Below, in pieces: positions 37,678 to 48,767 of a DNA stretch of 64,000 bases. Every line of letters begins with the position of its first letter. Position 1 is the first letter of the stretch. Both the position numbers and the translations under genes were made by a program. Source of the stretch: Fundidesulfovibrio agrisoli (GTDB lineage Bacteria > Desulfobacterota > Desulfovibrionia > Desulfovibrionales > Desulfovibrionaceae); contig NZ_JAKZKX010000008.1 in the NCBI RefSeq assembly GCF_022808715.1, positions 62,001 through 126,000 of the forward strand. Reading direction: 5' to 3'. The notes below the pieces were generated by a model. That model was not told where the DNA came from. It saw nothing but the letters and a program-made list of their open reading frames with translations, and did no database searches.

Positions 37678-38340
37678 ATGATCTCCGTGCTGGCCGTCGC
37701 GGCCGCGCTGGCCCTGTCCGTGGCCCAGTGGTTCATCTGGGTGTACGCGCCCGTGGAGGAGACCATGGGCGTGGTGCAGAAGATCTTCTACATCCACCTG
37801 CCCCTGGCCTGGTGGGCCATGATGAGCTTCCTGCTGGTCTTCGCGGCCTCGGTGATGGTCATCTGGCGCAAGGACCAGCGCTGGGACAGGATCGCGGGCG
37901 CGGCCTGCGAGGCGGGGGTGCTCTTCTCCGGCCTGGCCCTGATAACGGGCTCGCTGTGGGGCAAGCCCATCTGGAACGTCTGGTGGACCTGGGACCCCAG
38001 GCTCACCACCACGCTCATCATGTGGTTCGTCTACGCCGCCTACCTCATCCTGCGCCAGGCAGGCATCGGCGGGGAGCGGGGGGCCGTGGTCCGGGCGGCG
38101 CTTGGCATCGTGGCCTTCCTGGATGTTCCCCTGGTGTTCTATTCGGCCAGGAAATGGCGCTCCATCCATCCCACGGTGTTCGGCCAGCCGGGAGGCGGGC
38201 TTGAGCCCGAAATGCTCTCGGCGCTGCTGGTGAGCATCTTCGCGGTGGGGCTGTTCTGGGCCGCGCTGGTGACGCTGCGCTCCCGCCAGTTGACGCAGAC
38301 GGCGGCTTTGCGAAACATTTTCCTGCATCAGACGAGGTAG
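37678..38340 (+). CDS. ccmC: Heme exporter CcmC
   Basis: A 220-residue protein with six transmembrane helices that loads heme onto CcmE. Its WWD domain is WGKPIWNVWWTWDPRLTT, and flanking His residues are present (YIHLPLAWW and SIHPTVFG). The ATG at 37678 is one base after the ccmB stop. An upstream in-frame start (37612) would lie inside ccmB and adds an arginine-rich leader, so it was not used. Confidence 0.95.
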   Translation: MISVLAVAAALALSVAQWFIWVYAPVEETMGVVQKIFYIHLPLAWWAMMSFLLVFAASVMVIWRKDQRWDRIAGAACEAGVLFSGLALITGSLWGKPIWNVWWTWDPRLTTTLIMWFVYAAYLILRQAGIGGERGAVVRAALGIVAFLDVPLVFYSARKWRSIHPTVFGQPGGGLEPEMLSALLVSIFAVGLFWAALVTLRSRQLTQTAALRNIFLHQTR

Positions 38341-38349
38341 GGTGGACAT

Positions 38350-38487
38350 ATGGGCAAGGAAAACTATCTTTTGGCTGCCAACATCGTGGTCTGGCTTGGG
38401 CTGTGCGGCTATGTGGCCTTCGTGGCCTCCCGCCAGAAACGCCTGGAACGCCGCCTGAAACAACTGGAAACGCTACAAGATGACTAA
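38350..38487 (+). CDS. ccmD: Small membrane protein CcmD
   Basis: A 45-residue protein, MGKENYLLAANIVVWLGLCG followed by YVAFVASRQKRLERRLKQLE. It has one transmembrane helix and a basic, coiled C-terminus. Size, topology and place directly after ccmC fit CcmD, which stabilises CcmC-CcmE. The preceding GGTGGA is a weak binding site, so coupling to ccmC is likely (9-base gap). Its end overlaps the next gene by 8 bases. Confidence 0.88.
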   Translation: MGKENYLLAANIVVWLGLCGYVAFVASRQKRLERRLKQLETLQDD

Positions 38488-39064
38488 CAGCGCATCCCCT
38501 ATGGCCTCCAAGGCCGTTCTCGCCGTCATGTTCGCGGCCTTGCTTGGCATGTTCGCATGGTCCTTTGCCTACAGGGCGGCCAATCCCTCGCTCATCGCAA
38601 CGGTGCAGCAAAGCTCCGGCCCGCCGCCGGAGATGGGCATGCAGGGCGGCAACGCCATGAACACCGTGATGGCGGCCATGTCCAAGCTCCAGAAGAACCC
38701 GGACGACCTGGAGGCAGTGACCGAGGCCGCCGAGGCCTTCGCCGCCGCCGAAATCTGGGACAAGTCCCTCCAACTGCTGGAGAGGGCCGCCGCCAAGGCC
38801 CCGGACAACGCCGACATCCTCAACCTGCAGGGCGTGGCCCTGTTCAGGCTGGAGCGCCCCAAGGACGCCGCCGCCAAGTTCCAGCGGATGCTGGAGCTCG
38901 ACCCGGGCAACTACCGCGCCCAGTACAACCTGGCGGCCGTGTACAAGCACGGGCTCAACGAACCGGCCAAGGCCAAGGAGCTCTTCGAGGCCGTGCTGGC
39001 CAACCCCGGCGCGGACCCGCAGACCCGCCACCAGGCCGGGGACGAACTGCGCCCCGGTTCCTGA
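38480..39064 (+). CDS. TPR protein of the ccm cluster (CcmI-like)
   Basis: A 194-residue protein with one N-terminal membrane helix (AVLAVMFAALLGMFAWSFAY) and a periplasmic tetratricopeptide domain of about three repeats (DDLEAVTEAAEAFAAAEIWD, PDNADILNLQGVALFRLERP, PGNYRAQYNLAAVYKHG). The position suggests a CcmI/CycH-like apocytochrome chaperone, although it is smaller than classical CcmI. It overlaps ccmD by 8 bases. No ccmG (thioredoxin) or ccmH gene follows. Confidence 0.82.
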   Translation: MTNSASPMASKAVLAVMFAALLGMFAWSFAYRAANPSLIATVQQSSGPPPEMGMQGGNAMNTVMAAMSKLQKNPDDLEAVTEAAEAFAAAEIWDKSLQLLERAAAKAPDNADILNLQGVALFRLERPKDAAAKFQRMLELDPGNYRAQYNLAAVYKHGLNEPAKAKELFEAVLANPGADPQTRHQAGDELRPGS

Positions 39065-39326
39065 CGGCACACGAAATGTTTTGCGTGCAGGGCCCGCGCC
39101 AAAAGGCCCCGGGGCCGCGCCGCGCCAAGGTTTCAACCTGGCAGACGCGGCGTGCCCCTATCTGCGCATGGTTACGAAACCGTTGCATTTTTGGCAATCT
39201 CGGGTAGGAAATCCGGAGTTACATCACCGGATTGCGCGGTGTCGTGCGGTCCGGTCCTGGCAGGTGTCTTGGGCGACGCGCCCGTGTGCGCGGCATGGTT
39301 CAATTCATTTTCGGAGGATAACAGGC
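39065..39326 (+). other. Intergenic region upstream of livK
   Basis: 262 bases with no supported gene. It should hold the livK promoter, but no pair of good -35 and -10 boxes stands out. TCGGAGGA, the livK ribosome binding site, is at 39311-39318. Confidence 0.5.
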
Positions 39327-40487
39327 ATGATGTTCAAACGTGCACTGGTTATGGCGTGCGCCATGGCCGCGGTTCTGGCAATGGGCAGCCTCGCCCTGGC
39401 GGCCGACGTGATCAAGATCGCCGTCCCCTCGCCCTTCACCGGCTCCGCCGCCGGTTACGGCGACAACGTGAAGGCCGGCGTGGTCATGAAGGTTGAAGAG
39501 GTCAACGCCAAGGGCGGCGTCAACGGCAAGAAGATCGAGGCCGTCTACTTCGACGAGCAGTGCGATCCCAAGGAAGCCGCCACCGTGGGCACCAAGATCG
39601 CCGGCGACAAGGACCTCGTGGCCATCGTTGGCCACCTGTGCTCCGGCGCCCACCTGGCCGCCCTGCCCAACTACGTGCGCGTCGGCGTTGCCGCTCTCTC
39701 CCCCACCGCCACCAACGTGACCATCTCCGACAAGGGCAAGGACGCCAAGGGCCAGCCCTGGAGCTTCCGCAACGTCTACCTCGACGACTTCCAGGGCACC
39801 TTCCTGGCCGACTACATGCTCAAGGAGCTGAACCTGAAGAAGGTCGCCGTGTTCTACGAGAACAACGACTACGGCATCGGCCTCAAGGACGCCTTCGTGA
39901 AGCAGGCCAAGGCCAACGGCCTGCAGGTCGTGGGCGAGGAAGCCTACATGAAGGGCGCCACCGACTTCACCCCCCAGCTGACCAAGCTCAAGGGCGCCGC
40001 CCCCGAGGCCCTGTTCATCGCCGGCTACTACGCCGAAGGCGCGCTGATCGCCGACCAGGCCAAAAAGCTGGGCATCAACGTGCCCAAGTTCGGCGCCGAC
40101 GGCCTGGACAACGCCGACTACATCAAGCTGGCCGGTCCCGCCGCCGACGACACCTACCTGACCACCCCCTTCCTGGCCGAGACCGCCGGCCCGGACGCCA
40201 AGGCCTTCATCGACGCCTACAAGGCCAAGTTCAAGCGCGATGTTGACTGGATGAGCGCGAATGCGTATGACGCCGCCGGTATGATCATCGAAGCCATTTC
40301 CAAGGTCGGTCCGGACCGCGCCAAGATCCGCGAGTACCTGGCCGCCATCAACACCAAGGAAAAGGCCTTCAAGGGCATCACCGGCCTGACCTACTTCAAC
40401 GACAAGGGTGACTGCGTGAAGCCCGCCTACGTGAAGATGGTCAAGGGCGGCCAGTTCGTGCCCGCCCCGAAGCAGATGTCCAACTAG
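39327..40487 (+). CDS. livK: Branched-chain amino acid ABC transporter, substrate-binding protein
   Basis: A 386-residue periplasmic binding protein with a signal peptide (MMFKRALVMACAMAAVLAMG, then SLALA). The mature start VIKIAVPSPFTGSAAGYGD is typical of LivK/LivJ, as are YFDEQCDPKEAATVGTKI and VGHLCSGAHLAA. GGAGG lies 10 bases before the ATG-ATG start. It is separated from the permease genes by a strong terminator, which would let it be made in excess over them. Codon use is strongly biased to C-ending codons, fitting high expression. Confidence 0.95.
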   Translation: MMFKRALVMACAMAAVLAMGSLALAADVIKIAVPSPFTGSAAGYGDNVKAGVVMKVEEVNAKGGVNGKKIEAVYFDEQCDPKEAATVGTKIAGDKDLVAIVGHLCSGAHLAALPNYVRVGVAALSPTATNVTISDKGKDAKGQPWSFRNVYLDDFQGTFLADYMLKELNLKKVAVFYENNDYGIGLKDAFVKQAKANGLQVVGEEAYMKGATDFTPQLTKLKGAAPEALFIAGYYAEGALIADQAKKLGINVPKFGADGLDNADYIKLAGPAADDTYLTTPFLAETAGPDAKAFIDAYKAKFKRDVDWMSANAYDAAGMIIEAISKVGPDRAKIREYLAAINTKEKAFKGITGLTYFNDKGDCVKPAYVKMVKGGQFVPAPKQMSN

Positions 40488-40510
40488 CCGACACCGGCTT
40501 GAAATGAATC

Positions 40511-40546
40511 GAAACAGGCTGGATGACCGTCCAGCCTGTTTCTTTT
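40511..40546 (+). terminator. Terminator after livK
   Basis: GAAACAGGCTGGA / TCCAGCCTGTTTC (40511-40542) with a 6-base loop and a short T run. It separates livK from livH and is a likely partial terminator within the liv locus. Confidence 0.9.
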
Positions 40547-40663
40547 CATAAGAAATCCGCATATAGCACGCGGATCGCGCGCAGGGGCGCGGTACACCCC
40601 TCTGAAGGGCCGGCGCAGCGCCGCCGGGGCCCGGCAGTCAACACCATCGGTTCGGAGAAGGCC

Positions 40664-41551
40664 GTGTTCGAACAACAACTTTTCAATGGCTTGACCCTGG
40701 GGCTCATCTACGCCCTGATCGCCGTGGGCTACACCATGGTCTACGGCGTCATCGAGCTCATCAACTTCGCCCACGGCGAAGTGTACATGCTCGGGGCGTT
40801 CCTCTGCATCACCTTCATCCAGGCCCTTGGCGTCCCGCTGTTCCCGGCCATGGTTCTGGCCATGGCCTGCTGCGCGGGCATAGGCGTGCTCATCGATCAG
40901 ATAGCCTACAAGCCCCTGCGCAAGGCACCGCGCCTAGCCGCGCTCATCACGGCCATCGGCGTCTCCATCTTTCTGCAGAACATCGCCATGATCATCTGGG
41001 GCTCGCGCCCGGTGCCCTTCACCCGCTCCGCCGTGCCCGCCGCCTTCAGCGAGACCGCCTTCACCCTGGGCTCGGTGAACGTCTCCGGCCTGCAGGTGTT
41101 CATCTACGCGCTGACCATCGCCATGATGATCGGGCTCACGCTCATCATCAACAAGACCAGGATCGGAACGGCCATGCGCGCCCTGGCCCAGAACGCCACT
41201 GCGGCCGCGCTCATGGGCATCAACGTCAACAGGGTCATCTCCTTCACTTTCGCCCTGGGCTCCGGCCTGGGCGCGGTGGCGGGCATCCTGGTGGGCATGT
41301 ACTACAACACCCTCTCCGCGACCATGGGCTACAACGCCGGCGTCAAGGCCTTCGCGGCCGCGGTGCTGGGCGGAATCGGCTCGGTGCCCGGAGCCATGCT
41401 CGGCGGGGTGGTGCTCGGAGTGGCCGAGACCCTGGGCGCCGGCTACGTTTCCTCACAGTACCGCGACGGCCTGGGCTACGCGGTCATGATCGCGGTCATC
41501 CTGCTGCGGCCCTCGGGCCTGCTCGGCAAGAGCGTCGGCCAGAAGGCATAG
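40664..41551 (+). CDS. livH: Branched-chain amino acid ABC transporter, permease LivH
   Basis: A 295-residue inner-membrane permease with about eight helices, starting FEQQLFNGLTLGLIYALIAVGYTMVYG. The motifs INFAHGEVYMLGAF and VLGGIGSVPGAMLGGVVLGVAE are family signatures. I chose GTG at 40664 because GGAG lies 8 bases upstream and homologous LivH proteins start at this point. The open frame extends back to 40523 but would run through the terminator. It heads the livHMGF group. Confidence 0.93.
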   Translation: MFEQQLFNGLTLGLIYALIAVGYTMVYGVIELINFAHGEVYMLGAFLCITFIQALGVPLFPAMVLAMACCAGIGVLIDQIAYKPLRKAPRLAALITAIGVSIFLQNIAMIIWGSRPVPFTRSAVPAAFSETAFTLGSVNVSGLQVFIYALTIAMMIGLTLIINKTRIGTAMRALAQNATAAALMGINVNRVISFTFALGSGLGAVAGILVGMYYNTLSATMGYNAGVKAFAAAVLGGIGSVPGAMLGGVVLGVAETLGAGYVSSQYRDGLGYAVMIAVILLRPSGLLGKSVGQKA

Positions 41552-41561
41552 GGGGAAGCAC

Positions 41562-42590
41562 ATGACTGGCAACAAGACCGCTCTCAAACTGCTCGGGCTG
41601 GCCGCACTGCTGGCCTTCCCCGTCCTGCCCTTCAGCAGCGAATACGTGATGCACGTGGCCGTGCTCATCATGGTCTATGCCGTGCTGGCCATGGGCCTCA
41701 ACGTCCTGCCCGGCTTCTGCAACCTGCTGGACCTGGGCTACGTGGGCTTCTACGGCATCGGCGCGTACACCGCGGGCATCCTGGCGCTCAACCACAACGT
41801 GAGCTTCTGGCTCATCGTCCCCGGGGCCATCGCCCTGGGCGCGCTCTGCGGCATGCTGCGCGGAGCGCCCACGCTGCGCCTTTCAGGCGACTACTTCGCC
41901 ATCGTGACCTTCGGCTTCACCGAGCTGGTGGTGCTCTTCCTGACCAACGAGATCTGGCTCACGCGCGGCCCCCTGGGCCTGCCGGGCATCCCGCCCATCG
42001 CGCTGAGCCTGGAGTTCCTCGGTATCGACTGGCGCTACGACTTCCTGAGCGAGATCCCGTATTACTACCTGGGCCTGGCCATGGTGGGCGCGGTCTACGT
42101 GGTCATGTGCCGCATCGAGGACTCGCGCCTGGGCCGCGCCTGGCTCGCCATCAAGGAGGACCCCCTGGCCGCCGCCAGCTGCGGCATCAACCTGATGGCC
42201 TACAAGACCGTGGCCTTCGCCTTCTCCGCTGGAGTGGGCGCCCTGGCCGGCTGCTTCATGGCCCAGTGGTCCATGTTCCTGGCGCCGGACGTGTTCAAGT
42301 TCTGGGAGTCCTTCCTGGTGCTGTGCATGATCGTGCTGGGCGGCCTTGGCAACATCAACGGGGCCATCGTGGGCGCGGTGGTGCTCATCGCCCTGGGCGA
42401 GGTCCTGCGCGTGCTGCTGCCCAAGCTCGGGCTCCCGGCCGAGACGCGGTTCCTGGTCTACGGCCTCATCATGATTCTCATCATGCGCTTCAAGCCCGGC
42501 GGCTTCTTCCCGACCATCGCCGCCACCAGCAAGAAGAGCAGGCTCATTTTGGACCTCAAGGCCAGGCTCCAGGCCGAGAGGGCGGGGTAG
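41562..42590 (+). CDS. livM: Branched-chain amino acid ABC transporter, permease LivM
   Basis: A 342-residue permease with about ten helices. Signatures include LDLGYVGFYGIGAYTAGIL, TLRLSGDYFAIVTFGFTELV, RAWLAIKEDPLAAASCGIN (the EAA-like loop) and LGGLGNINGAIVGAVVLIALGE. It follows livH by 10 bases and precedes livG by 3. Confidence 0.95.
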   Translation: MTGNKTALKLLGLAALLAFPVLPFSSEYVMHVAVLIMVYAVLAMGLNVLPGFCNLLDLGYVGFYGIGAYTAGILALNHNVSFWLIVPGAIALGALCGMLRGAPTLRLSGDYFAIVTFGFTELVVLFLTNEIWLTRGPLGLPGIPPIALSLEFLGIDWRYDFLSEIPYYYLGLAMVGAVYVVMCRIEDSRLGRAWLAIKEDPLAAASCGINLMAYKTVAFAFSAGVGALAGCFMAQWSMFLAPDVFKFWESFLVLCMIVLGGLGNINGAIVGAVVLIALGEVLRVLLPKLGLPAETRFLVYGLIMILIMRFKPGGFFPTIAATSKKSRLILDLKARLQAERAG

Positions 42591-42593
42591 GGC

Positions 42594-43379
42594 ATGGACA
42601 CCATTCTCAAGATCGACGGCGTGAGCAAGCGCTTCGGCGGCCTGATGGCCCTGGCCGACGTGAGCTTCGAGGTGAAGAAGGGCCGCATCCTGGGCCTCAT
42701 CGGCCCCAACGGCGCGGGCAAAACCACCATGTTCAACTGCATCGCGGGCATCTACAAGCCCACGGAAGGCCGCATCGTTTTCGACAAGGAAACCGGCCCG
42801 GTGGACGTGGGCGGCTCCCGCCCCGAGCAGATGACCCAGATGGGCGTGGCCCGCACCTTCCAGAACATCCGGCTCTTCGGCTCGCTCCCCGTGCTGGACA
42901 ACGTTCGCATCGGCCGCCACTGCCGCGCCGCCCAGGGCTTCTGGGGCGCGGTGCTGCGCACCAAGGGCCAGAAGGCCGAGGAGCGCATGCTGGTGGAGCA
43001 GAGCATGGAGTACCTCGATTTCGTGGGCCTCAAGAACAAGGCCCTGGACCTCTCAAGCTCCCTCTCCTACGGCGATCAGCGCCGCCTGGAGATCGCCCGG
43101 GCCCTGGCCAGCCAGCCCAAGCTCCTGCTGCTGGACGAGCCCGCGGCGGGCATGAACCCCCAGGAGACCGCCTCCCTGGTGGACCTCATCCACGCCATCA
43201 TGCGGAAGGACATCACCGTGGTGCTCATCGAGCACGACATGAAGCTGGTCATGAGCATCTGCGAACACCTGGTGGTGCTGGACCACGGCGTGAAGATCGC
43301 GGAGGGCGGGCCGCGCGACATCAGGGAAAACCCGGAGGTCATCGAGGCCTACCTGGGCAGGGGAGCGGCCCATGCTTAG
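42594..43379 (+). CDS. livG: Branched-chain amino acid ABC transporter, ATP-binding protein LivG
   Basis: A 261-residue ATPase. Walker A is GPNGAGKTT, the signature is LSYGDQRRLEIARAL, Walker B is LLLLDEPAAGMNPQE and the switch His is in IEHDMKLV. The insert RTFQNIRLFGSLPVLDNV is typical of LivG. It overlaps livF by 8 bases. Confidence 0.95.
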   Translation: MDTILKIDGVSKRFGGLMALADVSFEVKKGRILGLIGPNGAGKTTMFNCIAGIYKPTEGRIVFDKETGPVDVGGSRPEQMTQMGVARTFQNIRLFGSLPVLDNVRIGRHCRAAQGFWGAVLRTKGQKAEERMLVEQSMEYLDFVGLKNKALDLSSSLSYGDQRRLEIARALASQPKLLLLDEPAAGMNPQETASLVDLIHAIMRKDITVVLIEHDMKLVMSICEHLVVLDHGVKIAEGGPRDIRENPEVIEAYLGRGAAHA

Positions 43380-44079
43380 TCTTACCGGCGTCAACACCTA
43401 TTACGGCTCCATCCACGCCCTCAAGGGCGTGACGCTGACCGTCAACCAGGGCGAGATCGTCACCCTGATCGGCGCCAACGGCGCGGGCAAGACCACCACG
43501 CTCATGAGCATCTCCGGCGTGACCGTGCCCCGGCAGGGCACGGTGGAGTTCCTCGGCGAGGACATCACCAAGCTCTCCACCGAGAAGATCGTGGCCCGGG
43601 GCATCACCCAGGTGCCCGAAGGCCGCATGATCTTCCCCCGGCTCACCGTGCGCGAGAACCTGCTCATGGGGGCCTACCTGCGCAACGACAAGGACAACGT
43701 CAAAGCCGACGAGGAGCACGTCTACGAGCTGTTCCCCAAGCTGCTGGAGCGCTCCAAGCAGCACGGCGGCACGCTCTCCGGCGGCGAGCAGCAGATGCTT
43801 GCTATCGGGCGCGCGCTCATGGCAAGACCCAAGGTGCTCCTGCTGGACGAGCCGAGCCTTGGGCTCGCCCCCATCGTCGTCGAAAACATCTTCGAGATCA
43901 TCCAGCGCATCAACCGCGACGGGGTGACCATCCTCCTCGTGGAACAGAACGCGCAGATGGCTCTGCAAGTGGCCCATCGCGGCTACGTGCTGGAAACCGG
44001 ACAGGTCACCCTGGAAGGACCGGCCAAGGATCTGCTGGAGGACCCCAAGGTCCGCTCGGCCTACCTCGGACTCGACTAA
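43372..44079 (+). CDS. livF: Branched-chain amino acid ABC transporter, ATP-binding protein LivF
   Basis: A 235-residue ATPase with Walker A GANGAGKTT, signature LSGGEQQMLAIGRALM and Walker B LLLDEPSLGLAP. VPEGRMIFPRLTVRENLLMGAY is diagnostic for LivF. It starts within livG. The guaB gene begins 18 bases after its stop with no visible terminator, so read-through into purine genes is expected. Confidence 0.95.
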   Translation: MLSLTGVNTYYGSIHALKGVTLTVNQGEIVTLIGANGAGKTTTLMSISGVTVPRQGTVEFLGEDITKLSTEKIVARGITQVPEGRMIFPRLTVRENLLMGAYLRNDKDNVKADEEHVYELFPKLLERSKQHGGTLSGGEQQMLAIGRALMARPKVLLLDEPSLGLAPIVVENIFEIIQRINRDGVTILLVEQNAQMALQVAHRGYVLETGQVTLEGPAKDLLEDPKVRSAYLGLD

Positions 44080-45554
<1,475 letters not shown>

Positions 45555-45555
<1 letters not shown>

Positions 45556-47108
45556 TGCAACACGAAGAAACCGTCGTCATCCTGGACTACGGCTCCCAGT
45601 ACACCCAGCTCATCGCGCGCCGGGTGCGCGAGGCGGGGGTCTATTCCGAAATCCATCCCTGCACGCTTTCCTCCGAGGCGCTCAAGGCCATCAAGCCCAA
45701 GGCCGTGATCCTCTCCGGCGGGCCTTGCAGCGTCAGCGACGAGGACGCCCCCCAGCTGGACAAGACCGTGCTGGAGCTGGGCGTGCCGGTGCTGGGCATC
45801 TGCTACGGCATGCAGCTGCTGGCGCATACCCTGGAGGGCGGCAAGGTCGCCTCCTCCAAGGAGCGCGAATACGGCCGCGCCGAGCTGACCCTCTCCGCCG
45901 GGAGCGCCCTGTGGGAAGGCGTCGACGCCGCCACCCCGCGCACGGTGTGGATGTCCCACGGCGACCACGTGGTGGCCATCCCCAAGGGGTTCAGCATCAT
46001 CGCCAGGACCTCCAGCGTGGAGGCGGCGGCCATGGCCGACCCCTCGCGCAACATCTACGCCCTCCAGTTCCACCCCGAGGTGGCCCACACCGAGGACGGC
46101 GAGACCATCCTGCGCAACTTCCTGTTCAAGATCGCCAAGGTGAAGACCGGCTGGACCATGGCCAGCTTCGTTGAATCCGAGGTGGCGGCCCTGCGCGCGA
46201 AGCTCGGCGACGACCACGTGGTCTGCGCGCTCTCCGGCGGCGTGGACTCCACTGTGGTGGCGGTGCTCCTGCACAAGGCCATCGGCGACAGGCTGCACTG
46301 CATCTTCGTGAACAACGGCGTGCTGCGCCAGGGAGAAGGGGAGGAGGTCGTCGCCTTCCTCACTGAACACTTCAAGTTGAACTTGAAGTATGTGCAGGCG
46401 CAGGACCTCTTCCTGGACCGCCTCGAGGGCGTGGAAGACCCCGAAAAGAAACGCAAGATCATCGGCCACACCTTCATCGAGGTCTTCGAGCGCGAGGCCA
46501 AGGCCATCCCCGGCGTGAAGTGGCTGGCCCAGGGCACCCTCTACCCGGACGTCATCGAGTCGGTGAGCTTCCGGGGCGGACCCTCCGTGGTCATCAAGAG
46601 CCACCACAACGTGGGCGGCCTGCCCGAGAAGATGGACCTCAAGCTGGTGGAGCCGCTGCGCGAGCTCTTCAAGGACGAGGTCCGCAAGGTTGCCTACGAG
46701 CTGGGCATGCCCGACTCCATCATCTGGAGGCACCCCTTCCCGGGCCCGGGCCTGGCCATCCGCATCATCGGGGACATCACCCGCGAGCGCCTGGACATCC
46801 TGCGCAAGGCCGACAAGATCGTCCAGGCCGAGCTGCACGCCGCCGACTGGTACCGCAAGGTCTGGCAGGGCTTCGCCGTGCTCCTGCCGCTCAAGACGGT
46901 GGGCGTCATGGGCGACGACCGCACCTACGAGAACGTCTGCGCCCTGCGCATCGTTGATTCGCTGGACGCCATGACCGCGGACTGGTCCCGCGTGCCGACC
47001 GACATCCTGGCGCGCATCTCCAACCGCATCATCAACGAGGTCAAGGGCATCAACCGGGTCGTCCTGGATATCTCCTCCAAGCCGCCCGCGACCATCGAGT
47101 GGGAGTAG
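45555..47108 (+). CDS. guaA: GMP synthase (glutamine-hydrolysing)
   Basis: Aminates XMP to GMP. The 517-residue protein has an N-terminal class I amidotransferase (GICYGMQLL nucleophile and [11 protein letters not shown]), the ATP pyrophosphatase P-loop [15 protein letters not shown], and a C-terminal dimerisation domain ending KPPATIEWE. It starts one base before the end of guaB and is followed 6 bases later by tatB. Confidence 0.97.
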
Positions 47109-47114
47109 TAGCGC

Positions 47115-47543
47115 ATGTTCTCCTCGGAGATGATCCTCATCCTGATCGTGGCGCTGGTGCTCATCGGGCCTTCCAAGCTGCCTGAGATCATGAAGATGGC
47201 GGCCAAGGGCCTGTCCGAAATCCGGCGGCTCAGCCTGGAGGTCAAGTCCACGCTGCAGCAGGAGGTCGACAGGATCGACGCGGCCAAGCGCATCGAGGAA
47301 GCCAAGAAGGAATACTTCGGGGACATCGAGAACATGGTCAACGAGACTCCTGCCCAACCCGAGCAGGCGCAGGCCCAGCTTGCCCAGCCCGAGGCCCAGC
47401 AGGAAACGGTTGCCCCGGAGGTAACGGCCGCCGAGCCCGAACCTGTCCCGGCAGAACAGGCCGCCCAGGCCGAGGCCCCCAAGGCTCCTGAAACCCAGGA
47501 GCAGGCCGGCGGCAAGGAGCCCAAGGAGAAGCCCCATGCGTAA
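47115..47543 (+). CDS. tatB: Sec-independent protein translocase subunit TatB (or TatA/B)
   Basis: A 142-residue protein with one N-terminal membrane helix ([20 protein letters not shown]), the hinge Gly-Pro, an amphipathic helix ([20 protein letters not shown]) and a long Ala/Pro/Glu/Gln-rich tail. The Glu in the helix start and the long tail favour TatB over TatA. Tat exports folded proteins, such as the nitroreductase predicted at 20928. No tatA or tatC is next to it. It overlaps hisB by 8 bases. Confidence 0.88.
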   Translation: MFSSEMILILIVALVLIGPSKLPEIMKMAAKGLSEIRRLSLEVKSTLQQEVDRIDAAKRIEEAKKEYFGDIENMVNETPAQPEQAQAQLAQPEAQQETVAPEVTAAEPEPVPAEQAAQAEAPKAPETQEQAGGKEPKEKPHA

Positions 47544-48117
47544 GGCACAGGTGGTTCGCAGCACCAAGGAGACCTCCATCGAGCTGGAGATCGGCCTGGA
47601 CGGCACCGGAGCGGCCGAAATCTCCACCGGCGTCGGCTTTGCGGACCACATGCTCACCCTGCTGAGCTTCTGGTCCGGTTTCGACCTGAAGATCTTCTGC
47701 AAGGGGGACCTGCACGTCGACGCCCACCACACCCTCGAGGATGTGGGGCTCTGCCTGGGCCAGGCCGTTGCCGAGGCTCTGGGCGACAAGGCCGGGATCA
47801 ACCGGGTGGGCTTCAGCCGTTTCCCGCTGGACGAGGCCCTGTGCGAAGCCGTGGTGGACCTCTCCGGCAGGCCCTACCTGGTGTACGACGATACACCCCT
47901 CCCGGCGGTGGTCGCCGGAGAGGAGAAAGACGTCTGGCGTGAGTTCTTCAAGTCCTTCGCTAACAAATGCCAGATGAACCTGCATGTTCGCATGCTCTAC
48001 GGCAAGAACGGACACCACCTGCTGGAAGCGGCCTTCAAGGCCCTCGGCGTGGCCCTCAAGCACGCGGTGCGCCGCGAGGGGGCCGGGGTGCCAAGTACCA
48101 AAGGGAGCCTTGGCTGA
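47536..48117 (+). CDS. hisB: Imidazoleglycerol-phosphate dehydratase
   Basis: The sixth step of histidine synthesis. The 193-residue monofunctional enzyme has [36 protein letters not shown] and [17 protein letters not shown], which carry the manganese-binding His residues. It starts within tatB. Its TGA overlaps the ATG of a lipoprotein gene by one base. Confidence 0.96.
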   Translation: MRKAQVVRSTKETSIELEIGLDGTGAAEISTGVGFADHMLTLLSFWSGFDLKIFCKGDLHVDAHHTLEDVGLCLGQAVAEALGDKAGINRVGFSRFPLDEALCEAVVDLSGRPYLVYDDTPLPAVVAGEEKDVWREFFKSFANKCQMNLHVRMLYGKNGHHLLEAAFKALGVALKHAVRREGAGVPSTKGSLG

Positions 48118-48767
48118 TGAGAACCTATCGTTCGCTGACCGTTCTTCTGGCCTTGACGCTGTTCGTCAGTGTCGCCTGCCAGCGCAAGCCCGCCCAGGTG
48201 GACAACAAGATCAATCCCCAGTTCACCGTCGCCATTGCTCCCTTCACCGTGGCCAACGAGCCCTGGGAGCTGATCTCCGGCTATCTGCCCGAGCATTCCG
48301 TTCCCCCCAAGGCCGACGCCCTGGACGAATTGGACGCCATCCTGATCAAGGCGCTCAAGATCAGCCCTGAGCGCAATGTTCTGGCCGGCAACAAGGTCGT
48401 CGGCTGCATGCAGTCCGTGCGCAAGCCCGCCGACGCCACCCGCCTGAGCACCATCAAATACTGGCAGGAAGTGGGCAAGTGCATGGACGCCCAGTATCTG
48501 CTGGTGCCGGTGGCCGTGCACTGGAAGGAGCGCCAGGGCTCCGCCGCGGGCTCCACCAGCCCCGCCTGGGTCATCCTGGACCTGTACCTGGTCAACGTGA
48601 AGACCGGCGGCCTGGTCAACCATTTCCACTACGATTACCAACAGAAGGCCCTCACGGACAACATCCTGGAAGCCGACAAGTTCTTCAAGCGCAAGGGCCA
48701 GTGGGTCACCGCGGCCGACCTCTCCCAGGAAGGCATCGAGAAGGGGCTCAAGGAGCTCGGTCTGTGA
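48117..48767 (+). CDS. Lipoprotein of unknown function between hisB and hisA
   Basis: A 216-residue predicted lipoprotein: signal [20 protein letters not shown] with lipid Cys21 (lipobox VSVAC). The mature domain is not recognised. It begins [25 protein letters not shown] and includes [11 protein letters not shown] and [15 protein letters not shown] ... [24 protein letters not shown]. This resembles the beta-rich periplasmic domain of outer-membrane-associated lipoproteins that form assembly factors (weak impression). The start and end overlap hisB and hisA (ATGA and GTGA junctions), so it is tightly co-translated with both. Function cannot be assigned. Confidence 0.82.
   Translation: MRTYRSLTVLLALTLFVSVACQRKPAQVDNKINPQFTVAIAPFTVANEPWELISGYLPEHSVPPKADALDELDAILIKALKISPERNVLAGNKVVGCMQSVRKPADATRLSTIKYWQEVGKCMDAQYLLVPVAVHWKERQGSAAGSTSPAWVILDLYLVNVKTGGLVNHFHYDYQQKALTDNILEADKFFKRKGQWVTAADLSQEGIEKGLKELGL

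Noticed and set aside
39230-39326. A sigma54 promoter (TGGCAGG-N4-TTGGG) upstream of livK
   Set aside because: The -12 part departs from TTGCW and many such partial matches occur in GC-rich DNA. Not supported without conservation.
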